This document shows, piece after piece, positions 1-8,354 of a DNA stretch of 17,867 bases. The position numbers and the translations under genes were made by a program. How positions within the stretch are numbered: the first letter of the stretch is position 1; each line of letters opens with the position of its first letter. The notes under the pieces are model-generated. The model saw only the letters and a program-made list of their open reading frames with translations, did not search any database and was not told the origin of the DNA. The stretch spans positions 1 through 17,867 of the forward strand of contig CAMKMK010000016.1 of assembly GCA_946413885.1 (NCBI GenBank), read 5' to 3'. Source of the stretch: an uncultured Prevotellaceae bacterium (GTDB lineage: Bacteria > Bacteroidota > Bacteroidia > Bacteroidales > Bacteroidaceae).

Positions 1-57
1 GTCACACAAAAGAGGAATTTGCGTAAATCCACTATTTCTCAATAGTTTCCTTGTGAC
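1..57 (-). other. Possible 3' hairpin region behind the HerA-like gene
   Basis: GTCACA (1-6) is complementary to TGTGAC (52-57), and AGGAA (13-17) to TTCCT (47-51), with a six-base bulge on one side. Inside lies a second stem, CTATT (32-36) with AATAG (41-45). On the minus strand its four-base loop reads GAGA, a GNRA-type loop. The structure starts 10 bases past the stop codon of the HerA-like gene, where a terminator or 3'-end structure would be expected. No clear U-run follows before the window edge, so terminator function is a guess. Confidence 0.25.
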
Positions 58-66
58 GAGATTTCT

Positions 67-1722
67 CTATTTGAAGATGTTCTTCAGAATTTCTTCTGAG
101 ACTTTCTTTGTCACAGCAGTAGTAGCACTCTTGGCGGCCTTTCCTGCAGCAGACTTGGTAGCAGAAGAGGAACTTTTCTTGCTTGAACTGCTTCCTCCTG
201 TGATTGCCTTCCCCACAGAAGATCCTAAACTGCGTGCCACACTTGCTATTACAGTAGTTACCAGAGTTCCAAAAATAGTTCTCTTCCAACCACTTGATTT
301 GGCTTTCTTAGCCTTCTCTTCAGCTTTTGCACGTTTCTCAGCCTCTTTCTGAGCTTTTTCCGCTTCTTTTTGAGCCTCTTTTTGTTGTTTCTCCAACTCT
401 TTTTGCTCTTTTTCAGCTTGAGCTTGTGCTTCTTTTTCTTGATTCTGAACTGAAATTATTTCATAAGCAGATTCGCGGTCAAAGAAATTTTGGTAATTCT
501 TGATTCTTGTAGGAGCTGCATTCTGGATGTCCAAACGCTGGCCAGCTGTAATAGCACCAATTTGGCTCAATGGGAAAAGAATCTTGGCACGATGAACAAT
601 ACCAGGAGCACCCTTTTCATCCAAGAAAGAAACGAGAGCCTCGCCCGTCTCTAACTGCATGATTGCTTCTTCAGTATCGAAGTCAGGATTTGAACGGAAG
701 GTCTCTGCTGCTGCACGTACTGCCTTTTGATCTTTTGGAGTATAGGCACGCAACGCATGCTGGATACGATTTCCTAATTGTCCAAGAATATCATTGGGTA
801 TATCCGTAGGTGACTGAGTGATGAAATAGATACCTACTCCCTTTGAGCGAATCAATCGAATAACTTGCTCGAGTTTGTCAATCAAAGCCTTGCTGGTACC
901 ATCGAAAAGCATGTGCGCCTCGTCGAAGAAGAAGACAAGTTTAGGAAGATCCAAATCACCTACCTCTGGCAGTTTTTCATATAGATCTGATATCATCCAA
1001 AGCAGGAACGTGCTATACAGCTTGGGATGCAACATCAGTTTATCAGCAGACAAAACCGTCATTACACCTTTACCATCCTGTACATCCATCAAATCTTCTA
1101 CGTTGAATTCTGGCTCGCCAAAGAACTTATCCCCACCTTCGTCCTCTAATTGCAGCAAGGCACGTTGGATAGCACCTACAGAAGCAGGAGATATGATACC
1201 ATATTGGGTTGTAAATATACTCGCGTTTTTCCCAACGAAATCCAACATGATACGCAAATCCTTCAGATCAATAAGAAGCAATTCCTTATCATCAGCAATA
1301 CGGAAAACAATGGTTAAGACTCCTGTTTGCGTATCATTTAAATCAAGAATACGGGCAAGTAACTGAGGCCCCATGGCTGAGATGGTGGTACGTAGAGGGA
1401 ATCCTTGTTCACCATACACATCAAAGAAACGAACAGGACAAGGTTGATATTCAGGATTCTCGATACCAAATTCCTTGCTTCTCTTCTCGATGAAACCACT
1501 TGTCTTACCAGGTTGACTGATTCCGCTCAAATCACCTTTCATGTCAGCCATGAAACATGGAACACCAGCCTGAGAGAATGTCTCAGCCATTACTTGGAGT
1601 GAAACAGTTTTTCCTGTACCTGTTGCACCAGCTATCAAACCATGACGGTTACACATCTTGCCCACCAGATTGATGGGTCCTTCGCTACAATGAGCGATGT
1701 AGAGATTATTATCTTTTAGCAT
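67..1722 (-). CDS. HerA/DUF853-type ATPase with coiled-coil tail
   Basis: This is a 551-residue P-loop ATPase of the FtsK/HerA superfamily, resembling the DUF853 group (E. coli YjgR). Walker A is GATGTGKT (residues 32-39). Walker B runs to DEAH, with D267 and E268 after a hydrophobic strand. The family is presumed cytoplasmic and its substrate is not established; HerA relatives pump or translocate DNA, but nothing here proves that role. Residues about 426-474 are almost only Glu, Lys, Gln and Ala and should form a charged coiled coil. A segment around 480-510 (FGTLVTTVIASVARSLGSSV) resembles the conserved C-terminal stretch I recall from DUF853 proteins. It is followed by a Ser/Lys/Ala-rich linker and a short helical end. 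The start follows an A-rich leader, 13 bases after the fucosidase stop, so the two genes are probably co-transcribed although no functional link is evident. Confidence 0.85.
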   Translation of the reverse strand: MLKDNNLYIAHCSEGPINLVGKMCNRHGLIAGATGTGKTVSLQVMAETFSQAGVPCFMADMKGDLSGISQPGKTSGFIEKRSKEFGIENPEYQPCPVRFFDVYGEQGFPLRTTISAMGPQLLARILDLNDTQTGVLTIVFRIADDKELLLIDLKDLRIMLDFVGKNASIFTTQYGIISPASVGAIQRALLQLEDEGGDKFFGEPEFNVEDLMDVQDGKGVMTVLSADKLMLHPKLYSTFLLWMISDLYEKLPEVGDLDLPKLVFFFDEAHMLFDGTSKALIDKLEQVIRLIRSKGVGIYFITQSPTDIPNDILGQLGNRIQHALRAYTPKDQKAVRAAAETFRSNPDFDTEEAIMQLETGEALVSFLDEKGAPGIVHRAKILFPLSQIGAITAGQRLDIQNAAPTRIKNYQNFFDRESAYEIISVQNQEKEAQAQAEKEQKELEKQQKEAQKEAEKAQKEAEKRAKAEEKAKKAKSSGWKRTIFGTLVTTVIASVARSLGSSVGKAITGGSSSSKKSSSSATKSAAGKAAKSATTAVTKKVSEEILKNIFK

Positions 1723-1735
1723 ATCTTGATATTTT

Positions 1736-3043
1736 TTATTTTGTCTCCAAATCGATTATGTAATCTATCTTCTCCTTATGTTCATTCAATGTCAGTAAAA
1801 CACCTGTAGGAGTTTTCTTGAAAGGAATCTTCTTCTGGGTATCATATTCGAAAGCCTTCTTCACTTTACATGTCAAGGGAAGTTCCAAACTTAGTGTGTC
1901 CCTATTGGTTATATGAACAAAGAGATGATTGTCCTTGCGGGTAGTTGAACCCCAATCTTGAGGTGACACATCTCCAGCCTTTGTTCCTTTGATGGTTGAC
2001 CCATACTGTCTCATATATTTTCCGATGTCATTAAGTCTTTCCAAAGCCATAGCAGGGAGTTCACCATTGGGCTGAGGGCCGATGTTTAACAACAGGTTAG
2101 CGCCAAGCCCAGCAGTCTTGATTAGATAACCAATCATTTCTTCAGCAGACTTGTAGTTGGGGTCTGTTATCTTGAATCCCCACATACCATTCATTGTATT
2201 ACAAGTCTCTAAGGGCAACTCATTACTAACGCCAACACCCTCTTTAATCCATCCTGTAGTGTTCTGGCCAGGTAGGTCACGCTCAAAGATCTGGATATCC
2301 TCACCTGGATTGATTGTATTGTGATGATTGTTGCCCACTAAACAAGCAGGCTGCAATTTGTGAATCAAGTCATATTGTTCTCTTAATCTCCAATCGAATG
2401 GAACGGAATCTCCATCGTGATCCCACATTCCGTCAAACCAAATTGCACCAATCTTACCATATTTAGTAAGCAATTCTGTCAATTGGTTATTCATGAACTT
2501 GAAATAGTGATCATAGTTTCCTTTCTTCTCAGACTTCCCAACTCCATGTCCTGTTCTTCCCATGGGATAATCATCACGTCGCCAATCCAAATGACTGTAA
2601 TAAAAATGCAATCGAATACCTTGTTCATGACAAGCGTCAGCCAATTGTTTGATGATGTCCTTTCCATAAGGTGTGGCATCCACGATGTTATAATTACTCT
2701 GCTCTGTGTCCCACATCGAGAAACCATCGTGATGGCGAGAAGTGAAGGTAATGTATCCTGCACCAGAGTCCTTAATTGCACGAACCCAATCATTAGCATT
2801 AAAGTGATGGGGATAGAATCCATCAGCCATCTTGGCATATTCCCAACGGTTGATGTTATGCTCATTCATGAACCATTCGCCCTGGGCCAACATGCTGTAA
2901 ATACCCCAATGAATGAAGATACCAAAGCGACATTCATCAAACTCCTTGCGTGACTGCAGATTTTCCTCAGTGGGCACATAATCTTGAGCACAAATTGTGA
3001 TGCTGGACATCATCAGTAATGCTGAAAGAAATAAATTTCTCAT
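1736..3043 (-). CDS. Secreted GH29 alpha-L-fucosidase
   Basis: The 435-residue protein matches glycoside hydrolase family 29, retaining alpha-L-fucosidases that remove terminal fucose from glycans. A signal peptide (residues 1-20, ending CAQ before D21) predicts export. The residue before Cys18 is Ile, which argues against a lipobox. Family landmarks are GIFIHWGIYS (41-50), the HHDGFSMW block (104-111) and IWFDG, where D204 is the expected nucleophile. The acid/base residue varies within GH29 and I do not assign it. A short beta-rich C-terminal domain follows the barrel, with no added carbohydrate-binding module, so the enzyme is compact for the family. It is the first gene of a minus-strand unit with the HerA-like ATPase and is divergent from the phosphohexomutase. 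The substrate linkage cannot be read from the sequence. Confidence 0.93.
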   Translation of the reverse strand: MRNLFLSALLMMSSITICAQDYVPTEENLQSRKEFDECRFGIFIHWGIYSMLAQGEWFMNEHNINRWEYAKMADGFYPHHFNANDWVRAIKDSGAGYITFTSRHHDGFSMWDTEQSNYNIVDATPYGKDIIKQLADACHEQGIRLHFYYSHLDWRRDDYPMGRTGHGVGKSEKKGNYDHYFKFMNNQLTELLTKYGKIGAIWFDGMWDHDGDSVPFDWRLREQYDLIHKLQPACLVGNNHHNTINPGEDIQIFERDLPGQNTTGWIKEGVGVSNELPLETCNTMNGMWGFKITDPNYKSAEEMIGYLIKTAGLGANLLLNIGPQPNGELPAMALERLNDIGKYMRQYGSTIKGTKAGDVSPQDWGSTTRKDNHLFVHITNRDTLSLELPLTCKVKKAFEYDTQKKIPFKKTPTGVLLTLNEHKEKIDYIIDLETK

Positions 3044-3074
3044 GATAATTCTTTATTAACTATATTTATGTCTG

Positions 3075-3082
3075 CAAATATA
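3075..3082 (-). promoter_or_regulatory. Bacteroidota-type -7 box for the GH29 gene
   Basis: The minus strand reads TATATTTG, a full match to TAnnTTTG, about 32 bases before the fucosidase start. No convincing TTTG element is present at the expected distance further upstream, so only the -7 half is supported. Confidence 0.45.
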
Positions 3083-3100
3083 AGGAATATTTTTCGTATT

Positions 3101-3132
3101 CTTGCTTAGATGAATACTTTTTCTTAAATTTG
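3101..3132 (+). promoter_or_regulatory. Promoter for phosphohexomutase-nudC
   Basis: CTTG (3101-3104) lies 20 bases before TAAATTTG (3125-3132), which matches TAnnTTTG. The first element deviates from TTTG by one base. Transcription would start near 3139 and give a leader of about 97 bases that contains the hairpin at 3155-3186. Confidence 0.55.
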
Positions 3133-3154
3133 CCGATGAAAAAATGAAGATTCT

Positions 3155-3186
3155 CTTACCACTTGCTAATAGATAAGGGTGGTAAG
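3155..3186 (+). promoter_or_regulatory. Inverted repeat in the phosphohexomutase leader
   Basis: CTTACCAC (3155-3162) and GTGGTAAG (3179-3186) are perfect inverted repeats separated by 16 bases. They lie downstream of the predicted transcription start and about 50 bases before the start codon. They could fold as an RNA hairpin or serve as a dyad operator. No U-run follows, so it is not a simple terminator. Confidence 0.4.
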
Positions 3187-3235
3187 TTTGTAAAGAGATT
3201 TATGATTGTATTACAAAACATTATTTATTGATAGT

Positions 3236-4981
3236 ATGGACATTGAATTAATAAAGGCTTGCGAAGCCGAAGCAAAAAAGTGGTTGGATTCATCCGTTTA
3301 TGACAAGGAGACAAAGAAAGAAGTCCAAGCTTTACTCGACAATGAGGACAAGACAGAACTTGTGGATGCTTTCTATCGTAGTCTGGAATTTGGTACTGGT
3401 GGCCTTCGTGGCATAATGGGTGTTGGTACCAATCGTATGAATAAGTACATCGTTGGTATGGCTACTCAAGGATTTGCCAATTATATTCTGAAAGCATTCC
3501 CTGGTCAGAAGGGACTCAGTGTGGTAGTAGGTCATGATTGTCGCAACAATGGACGTTTATTTGCTGAAACTGTCGCCAACATCTTCAGTGCGAATGGTAT
3601 CAAGGTGTATCTCTTCGAGAGCCTTCGTCCTACTCCTGAGATCAGCTTTGCCATCCGACGTCTGGGAGCTAAGGCAGGTGTGAATGTTACAGCCAGTCAT
3701 AACCCTAAGGAGTACAATGGTTACAAAGCTTACTGGGAAGATGGCGCTCAGGTCCTCACTCCCCACGATACTGGTATCATCGATGAGGTCAACAAGGTTG
3801 CTATTGAGGATGTAAAGTTCGAAGGCAATCCTGATTTGATTGAAATCATTGGAGGTGAGATTGATTATGATTACATGGAAGCTGTTAAGGAAGCCATGAT
3901 TGACCAGGATGTAATTCTACGTCAGAAAGATCTCAACATTGTATATAGCGCTATGCATGGAACAGGTCGCGTCATCGTTCCTCTCTGCCTGCGCAGTTGG
4001 GGCTTTCAGAATATTCATGTTGTACCTGAACAGATGGTTATTGACGGCAACTTCCCAACTGTCGTTAGTCCCAATCCTGAGAATGCAGAGGCTATGACTC
4101 TGGGCATGAAACTGGGTACTAAACTCAATGCAGATCTGGTAATTGCCAGTGATCCTGATGCTGACCGCTTGGCAATCGTTTGCCGTGATCCAAAGGGCGA
4201 ATGGATCATCATTAATGGAAACCAGACATGCATGATGTTCTGCTATTACATCATCAAGAACAAGATTGCTTTGGGCCAACTCAAGCCTACAGACTTTCTC
4301 GTGAAGACCATCGTCACCACTGAGGTGATCACCAAGATGGCCCAGAAGAACAACATTGAACTGCGCGACTGCTACACAGGTTTCAAGTGGATTGCCCGCG
4401 AGATTGCCATTTCTGAGGGCAAGCAGAAATACATTGGTGGCGGTGAGGAAAGCTTTGGCTTCCTGCCTTACGACAAGGTGCGCGACAAGGATTCACCAGC
4501 CAGCATCTGTCTCATCTGTGAGATTGCTGCATGGGCCAAGGATAATGGAATGACCCTTTATGACCTGTTGATGCAGATCTATCTTGAATATGGATTCAGT
4601 TTCGAGCACACCATCAATGTGGTTAAGCCTGGCAAGAGTGGTGCTGATGAAATCAAGGCAATGATGGAGAACTATCGCAGCAATCGCCCAACAGAGATTG
4701 GTGGATCCAGGGTTGTTTTAAGCAAGGATTTCAAAACACTCAAACAATATGATGCTGAGGGCAAAGAGAGTCCTCTGGATATGCCTGCTACAAGTAATGT
4801 TCTGCAATACTTCTGCGAGGATGGAGGCAAAGTGAGTGTCCGTCCCAGTGGAACAGAACCCAAGATAAAATTCTATATTGAGATTAAGGACACCATGACA
4901 GCTCCTAACCAATACGAGGCTTTGGTAGAGAAAGCTAAAAACCATGTTGCTGATGTAAAGAAATCGCTTGGATTAGAATAA
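3236..4981 (+). CDS. Alpha-D-phosphohexomutase (phosphoglucomutase/phosphomannomutase)
   Basis: This 581-residue enzyme interconverts hexose 1- and 6-phosphates (glucose and/or mannose) in the cytoplasm. The four-domain family signature is complete: TASHNP with catalytic phosphoserine S154, metal-binding DPDADR (D306, D308, D310), sugar-binding GEESFG (403-408) and phosphate-binding RPSGTEPK (from R536). The length fits the long PgcA/PGM2-like branch rather than the roughly 450-residue bacterial PMM/PGM type. I chose the ATG at 3236, which gives the usual N-terminus MDIELIKACEAEA. An in-frame TTG at 3206 would add ten untypical residues. The stop codon overlaps the nudC start (TAATG), pointing to translational coupling. 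Motifs alone do not settle substrate preference. Confidence 0.95.
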   Translation: MDIELIKACEAEAKKWLDSSVYDKETKKEVQALLDNEDKTELVDAFYRSLEFGTGGLRGIMGVGTNRMNKYIVGMATQGFANYILKAFPGQKGLSVVVGHDCRNNGRLFAETVANIFSANGIKVYLFESLRPTPEISFAIRRLGAKAGVNVTASHNPKEYNGYKAYWEDGAQVLTPHDTGIIDEVNKVAIEDVKFEGNPDLIEIIGGEIDYDYMEAVKEAMIDQDVILRQKDLNIVYSAMHGTGRVIVPLCLRSWGFQNIHVVPEQMVIDGNFPTVVSPNPENAEAMTLGMKLGTKLNADLVIASDPDADRLAIVCRDPKGEWIIINGNQTCMMFCYYIIKNKIALGQLKPTDFLVKTIVTTEVITKMAQKNNIELRDCYTGFKWIAREIAISEGKQKYIGGGEESFGFLPYDKVRDKDSPASICLICEIAAWAKDNGMTLYDLLMQIYLEYGFSFEHTINVVKPGKSGADEIKAMMENYRSNRPTEIGGSRVVLSKDFKTLKQYDAEGKESPLDMPATSNVLQYFCEDGGKVSVRPSGTEPKIKFYIEIKDTMTAPNQYEALVEKAKNHVADVKKSLGLE

Positions 4982-5730
4982 TGAACAAATACTTGATGTA
5001 TTGCCATGGGGATATTCTTCTCACTACAGAGGGGAGTATCCCTTCTGGTTTAGAGCCTCCTATTGCGATTCAACCTTGGAATCATGTAACTACCATTCAT
5101 GTGGGAAACGATGATTATCACATCTTTCGATTGGATAACCCTGTGCAAGACAATCCTCATTATTATATGACAGGCTTGCGCAAGTCTTTCCAGGTTCTCT
5201 CTCAATCAGATTACCAGCTTGCAGGAAAGGGACAGGAATTACTTTATTGGGACACAAACACCAAATATTGTGGTTGTTGTGGAGCTCCTATGAAGTGGAA
5301 TACAGAAATATCGAAGCATTGCACAGAGTGTGGCAAGGAATGGTGGCCACAATTGTCAATCGCAATTATTGTACGAATTTTACGTGATGACAAGATTCTG
5401 TTAGTACACTCGCGTTCATTCCGTGGTCAGTACTACGGTCTGGTAGCAGGTTTTGTGGAAACAGGTGAAACGCTTGAAGAGGCTGTTCGTCGTGAGTGTC
5501 GTGAAGAGACTGGAATTGAAATAAAAGATTTGAAATACTTTGGCAGTCAACCTTGGCCTTATCCCTGTGGCTTGATGGTGGGGTTTACTGCTCAATACGC
5601 AGAGGGAGAAATACATCTCCAAAAGGAAGAACTCGCTGGTGGTGATTGGTTTGGTCGAGATAATCTTCCTCAAATTCCTGACAAAGCATCCATTGCACGC
5701 CAATTGATTGATGATTGGCTGGGTCAATGA
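4981..5730 (+). CDS. nudC: NAD(H) pyrophosphatase / NAD-cap decapping hydrolase NudC
   Basis: The 249-residue protein is a NudC-type Nudix hydrolase. It cleaves NAD(H) to NMN(H) and AMP, and in characterised relatives removes NAD caps from RNA. A zinc ribbon is visible (C97 and C100, then C114 and C117). The Nudix box is intact from G157 through E163 and R171-E172 to E175-E176-x-G178. The diagnostic SQPWPYP motif follows at 189-195. Length is close to E. coli NudC. The start ATG overlaps the last base of the phosphohexomutase stop, so the two form one transcription unit. The gene converges on the GH5 gene with a 57-base gap. Confidence 0.95.
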   Translation: MNKYLMYCHGDILLTTEGSIPSGLEPPIAIQPWNHVTTIHVGNDDYHIFRLDNPVQDNPHYYMTGLRKSFQVLSQSDYQLAGKGQELLYWDTNTKYCGCCGAPMKWNTEISKHCTECGKEWWPQLSIAIIVRILRDDKILLVHSRSFRGQYYGLVAGFVETGETLEEAVRRECREETGIEIKDLKYFGSQPWPYPCGLMVGFTAQYAEGEIHLQKEELAGGDWFGRDNLPQIPDKASIARQLIDDWLGQ

Positions 5731-5787
5731 AATTTGTTTTCTACACGGCGAAATGAGAATAGTGGAATCTTGACTATACGTTAACCT

Positions 5788-6882
5788 TTACCGTATAATA
5801 TCCTTGAAACCACGTTGCTCAGTACTCTTCTTTATAATTTGAACCTCATTGTCATCATAGGGAGTATAATCGGCACGATATATGTCATGTTGCCAGGGGC
5901 CAGTATATTCACCATGCTCAGGGCGATGTCCCCACGGCAAATCCGTTTGTGTCTTTCCATTGACAAGTCCCCATGCCATACATCCCACGCGCTTCTCTTT
6001 GAATACCAGCAACAAATCAGCATAGGTGGAACCTCTGGGACGGTTCATCCATTCCGTGCAGATAACAGGCTTTCCTTTCGGTACCATCGAATCAATCCAT
6101 TGGGTTGTATTTTCTTTGTTGTCATAACAATGGAATGTGATGATATCTGAATGTTCGGATAGGAATTCATCCAGTTCTTTATTTCCATTCCATATACCTG
6201 TGGTAACGGGTTGAGAAGGATTTACTCGTCTGGCCCACTGAAAGACTTTCCTAAGCAATGACATACTATGCTCCACCAGGGGAATACTGGTTCCTGTTGG
6301 CTCATTATATAGATCCCATGCTAATATACGTTCATCCTGGGCAAAATGTGTCATCACATCTGTCACATAGCGTTCCAGACGAGAATGCTGATTTTCATCG
6401 ACTAACAATGTGTACCCAGGCGATGGCGACCAAGCCCAGGCATACCAACCACGGAGAGGTTCAGGTTGTCGTCCTATGACAGGGTCATTGCTGACACCAA
6501 AGGAGCAATCATCAAAGAAAATGGGCATTACTTTTATGCCATGATGCCAGCATAGAGTCAGGAAACGGTTAAAAGTCTTAATGAAATACTTGGGATTGTC
6601 CTCGTAAACAGCATGTTGCAGAACAACACGTACACAATTCATCCGCAAGTCTTCCAATAGTTGCAATTCCCTGTCAATATCTTTTGCTGAGAATGTTGTC
6701 TTGTCCCACATGGCCGTGTAGTTGATAGCATAAGCTGGAATATAATTTACCCCACAAAGCCAAGGCATGTTATTGTACCAATTCCATGCACGCTCCCTGC
6801 TCCATGGCTTGTCTTGAGCCACAACAGGATCTACCACTCCCCAGGAAAGGCAGGCGACAAACAACAGAATGAGATTTCTCAT
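5788..6882 (-). CDS. Secreted GH5-type (clan A) glycoside hydrolase
   Basis: This 364-residue protein has a signal peptide (residues 1-23, ending VVAQ-D) and a clan-A TIM barrel. The expected acid/base is E194 in DLYNEP at the end of strand 4, and the nucleophile is E277 in ICTEWMNR at the end of strand 7. The best family assignment is GH5; other clan-A families such as GH39 are less likely. Proteins of this look are often annotated as cellulase-family or beta-1,4-xylanase, but I cannot read the substrate. It is the last gene of the minus-strand trio, 55 bases behind the Tat-exported oxidoreductase, so it probably acts in the periplasm or at the surface on the same glycan. The start codon is unambiguous because the signal peptide begins there. 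Confidence 0.85.
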   Translation of the reverse strand: MRNLILLFVACLSWGVVDPVVAQDKPWSRERAWNWYNNMPWLCGVNYIPAYAINYTAMWDKTTFSAKDIDRELQLLEDLRMNCVRVVLQHAVYEDNPKYFIKTFNRFLTLCWHHGIKVMPIFFDDCSFGVSNDPVIGRQPEPLRGWYAWAWSPSPGYTLLVDENQHSRLERYVTDVMTHFAQDERILAWDLYNEPTGTSIPLVEHSMSLLRKVFQWARRVNPSQPVTTGIWNGNKELDEFLSEHSDIITFHCYDNKENTTQWIDSMVPKGKPVICTEWMNRPRGSTYADLLLVFKEKRVGCMAWGLVNGKTQTDLPWGHRPEHGEYTGPWQHDIYRADYTPYDDNEVQIIKKSTEQRGFKDIIR

Positions 6883-6937
6883 GAATGAGTTCTCTTTTTA
6901 AAATGTTAAATGTTTTGTGTCAATAATAATCAAAGAT

Positions 6938-8284
6938 TCAATACTTGAACACCTTTCCACCAGCCATGACGTTCTGCGTCTTTTCGTCGAAAGTGACTTT
7001 CTGACCTGTGCGTAAAGCAGCATTGCACATGATGGTAGCAATGGAGTGGTTGTAGCCAGCCTGTGCAGGTGCATTAGGATTCTTGCGGCTTCTGACACAC
7101 TCCATCCAATTGCGCATGTGGAGATAGGTCATCGTGTCGCCACCAGTGTTGGCACTAGTCTCTACCTTAACATCAGGCAACTTGAAACCTTCAAGCAAGT
7201 TTGCTTGCATTCCCATCTCTTTGGCAGCCCACTCTTCCATTCCGCCATTGGAGGAAACCTCGTTTGTGTCGAGATTCAGCGTGCCACCATTTGAGAAGTA
7301 TAGCTCCTTGGTTCCACCAGCTGAATTGTGCATGCGTGAAGTGTAAAGCACCTGGAAGTTATCAGACCCATCAGGCTTGCCATAGTCGAAGACAGCCGTG
7401 ACTGTATCGAAGTTACGACGTCCGTCGTTCCAGCAGTATATGCCTCCATTTGCAGCTACACTCAGGGGATGAGCCAATCCTGTAAACCAGTGTACAGTAT
7501 CTATCTGGTGCGACATCCATTGGCCAGGGATACCTGACGAGAAGGGCCAGAAGAGACGATACTCGAGATACTTGCGGGCATCCCACTTTTCGTAGGGACG
7601 ATTCAGGAGAAATCGTTTCCAATCTGTGTCGGCCTCAAAACATTTCTCCACCAGCGATTTGCGACGCCAGCGCCCAGGTTGATTGACATTCCACGTCATC
7701 TCTACCATCGTAATCTTGCCAAACTTTCCTGACTGAAGATATTCGTATGCTGCCTGATAATTAGGAGCAGATCGACGTTGCGAACCTATCTGTACAACCT
7801 TACCCGTCTCCTTAACTGCTTTGAGAGCGGCACGAGCATCTTCCATTGTCTCTGCAAAGGGTTTCTCCACATAAGCATCACAACCTGCCTTCACAGCCTG
7901 GATGCAGTGCTGGGCATGCTGGAAGTCTGCTGTAGAGATAATGACGGCATCGCACATCTTGGATTCATAAAGCTCTTCATTATTGCGGAAAGCCTTCACA
8001 TCAATATTATACTTTTCTTTAAAGTGTTTCACTGCTTCTTCACGACGAAGCTTCCAGATATCAGAAACTGCCACAATCTCAAAGTTTAGCTCTTGGGCAC
8101 TCGCCATGAAAGTGGGAAGAAGTGATGAACGGAAACGGTCGGAGAAACCAACGATACCAACGCGTATTTTGTCGTTTGCACCAAGGACACGAGCATAGGA
8201 ACTGGTAGGTAGACTAAAACCTGACAAAGCAAGTCCTGCTGTGCCAAGCATACCGGTCTTGAGAAATTCTCTGCGTGTTTGCAT
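6938..8284 (-). CDS. Tat-exported Gfo/Idh/MocA family oxidoreductase
   Basis: The 448-residue protein opens with TRREFLKTG, a full twin-arginine signal (R4-R5) followed by a hydrophobic segment, so it should be exported folded with its nicotinamide cofactor already bound, as known for Zymomonas glucose-fructose oxidoreductase. The Rossmann strand VGIVGF begins at residue 42 and the family EKP motif is at 140-142. A C-terminal alpha/beta substrate domain follows, with a histidine-rich SHQIDTVHW segment. The presence of EKP argues against GH109, the related glycosidase family. It lies between the TIM-barrel isomerase-like gene (70-base gap) and the GH5 gene (55-base gap). Oxidation of a sugar hydroxyl, possibly at C3 of a glycoside, is my inference; the substrate is unknown. 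Confidence 0.9.
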   Translation of the reverse strand: MQTRREFLKTGMLGTAGLALSGFSLPTSSYARVLGANDKIRVGIVGFSDRFRSSLLPTFMASAQELNFEIVAVSDIWKLRREEAVKHFKEKYNIDVKAFRNNEELYESKMCDAVIISTADFQHAQHCIQAVKAGCDAYVEKPFAETMEDARAALKAVKETGKVVQIGSQRRSAPNYQAAYEYLQSGKFGKITMVEMTWNVNQPGRWRRKSLVEKCFEADTDWKRFLLNRPYEKWDARKYLEYRLFWPFSSGIPGQWMSHQIDTVHWFTGLAHPLSVAANGGIYCWNDGRRNFDTVTAVFDYGKPDGSDNFQVLYTSRMHNSAGGTKELYFSNGGTLNLDTNEVSSNGGMEEWAAKEMGMQANLLEGFKLPDVKVETSANTGGDTMTYLHMRNWMECVRSRKNPNAPAQAGYNHSIATIMCNAALRTGQKVTFDEKTQNVMAGGKVFKY

Positions 8285-8354
8285 AATTGTTGTTTTTATG
8301 AGGTTTAACTAATTAGACAAATGGAATGATTGGGAGATACTGAAAAAGAGACGA

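Noticed and set aside
3206..3235. Upstream TTG start for the phosphohexomutase
   Set aside because: The ten extra residues do not look like the family N-terminus, and the ATG at 3236 gives the expected beginning.
5775..5797. TATACG/CGTATA inverted repeat between nudC and the GH5 gene as a terminator
   Set aside because: It has only a six-base A/T-rich stem with an 11-base loop, no U-run on either strand, and it overlaps the GH5 stop codon.
6938..8284. GH109 (NAD-dependent alpha-N-acetylgalactosaminidase), which also has Tat signals and a Gfo/Idh fold
   Set aside because: The protein keeps the ordinary EKP motif of oxidoreductases, unlike the GH109 sequences I recall.
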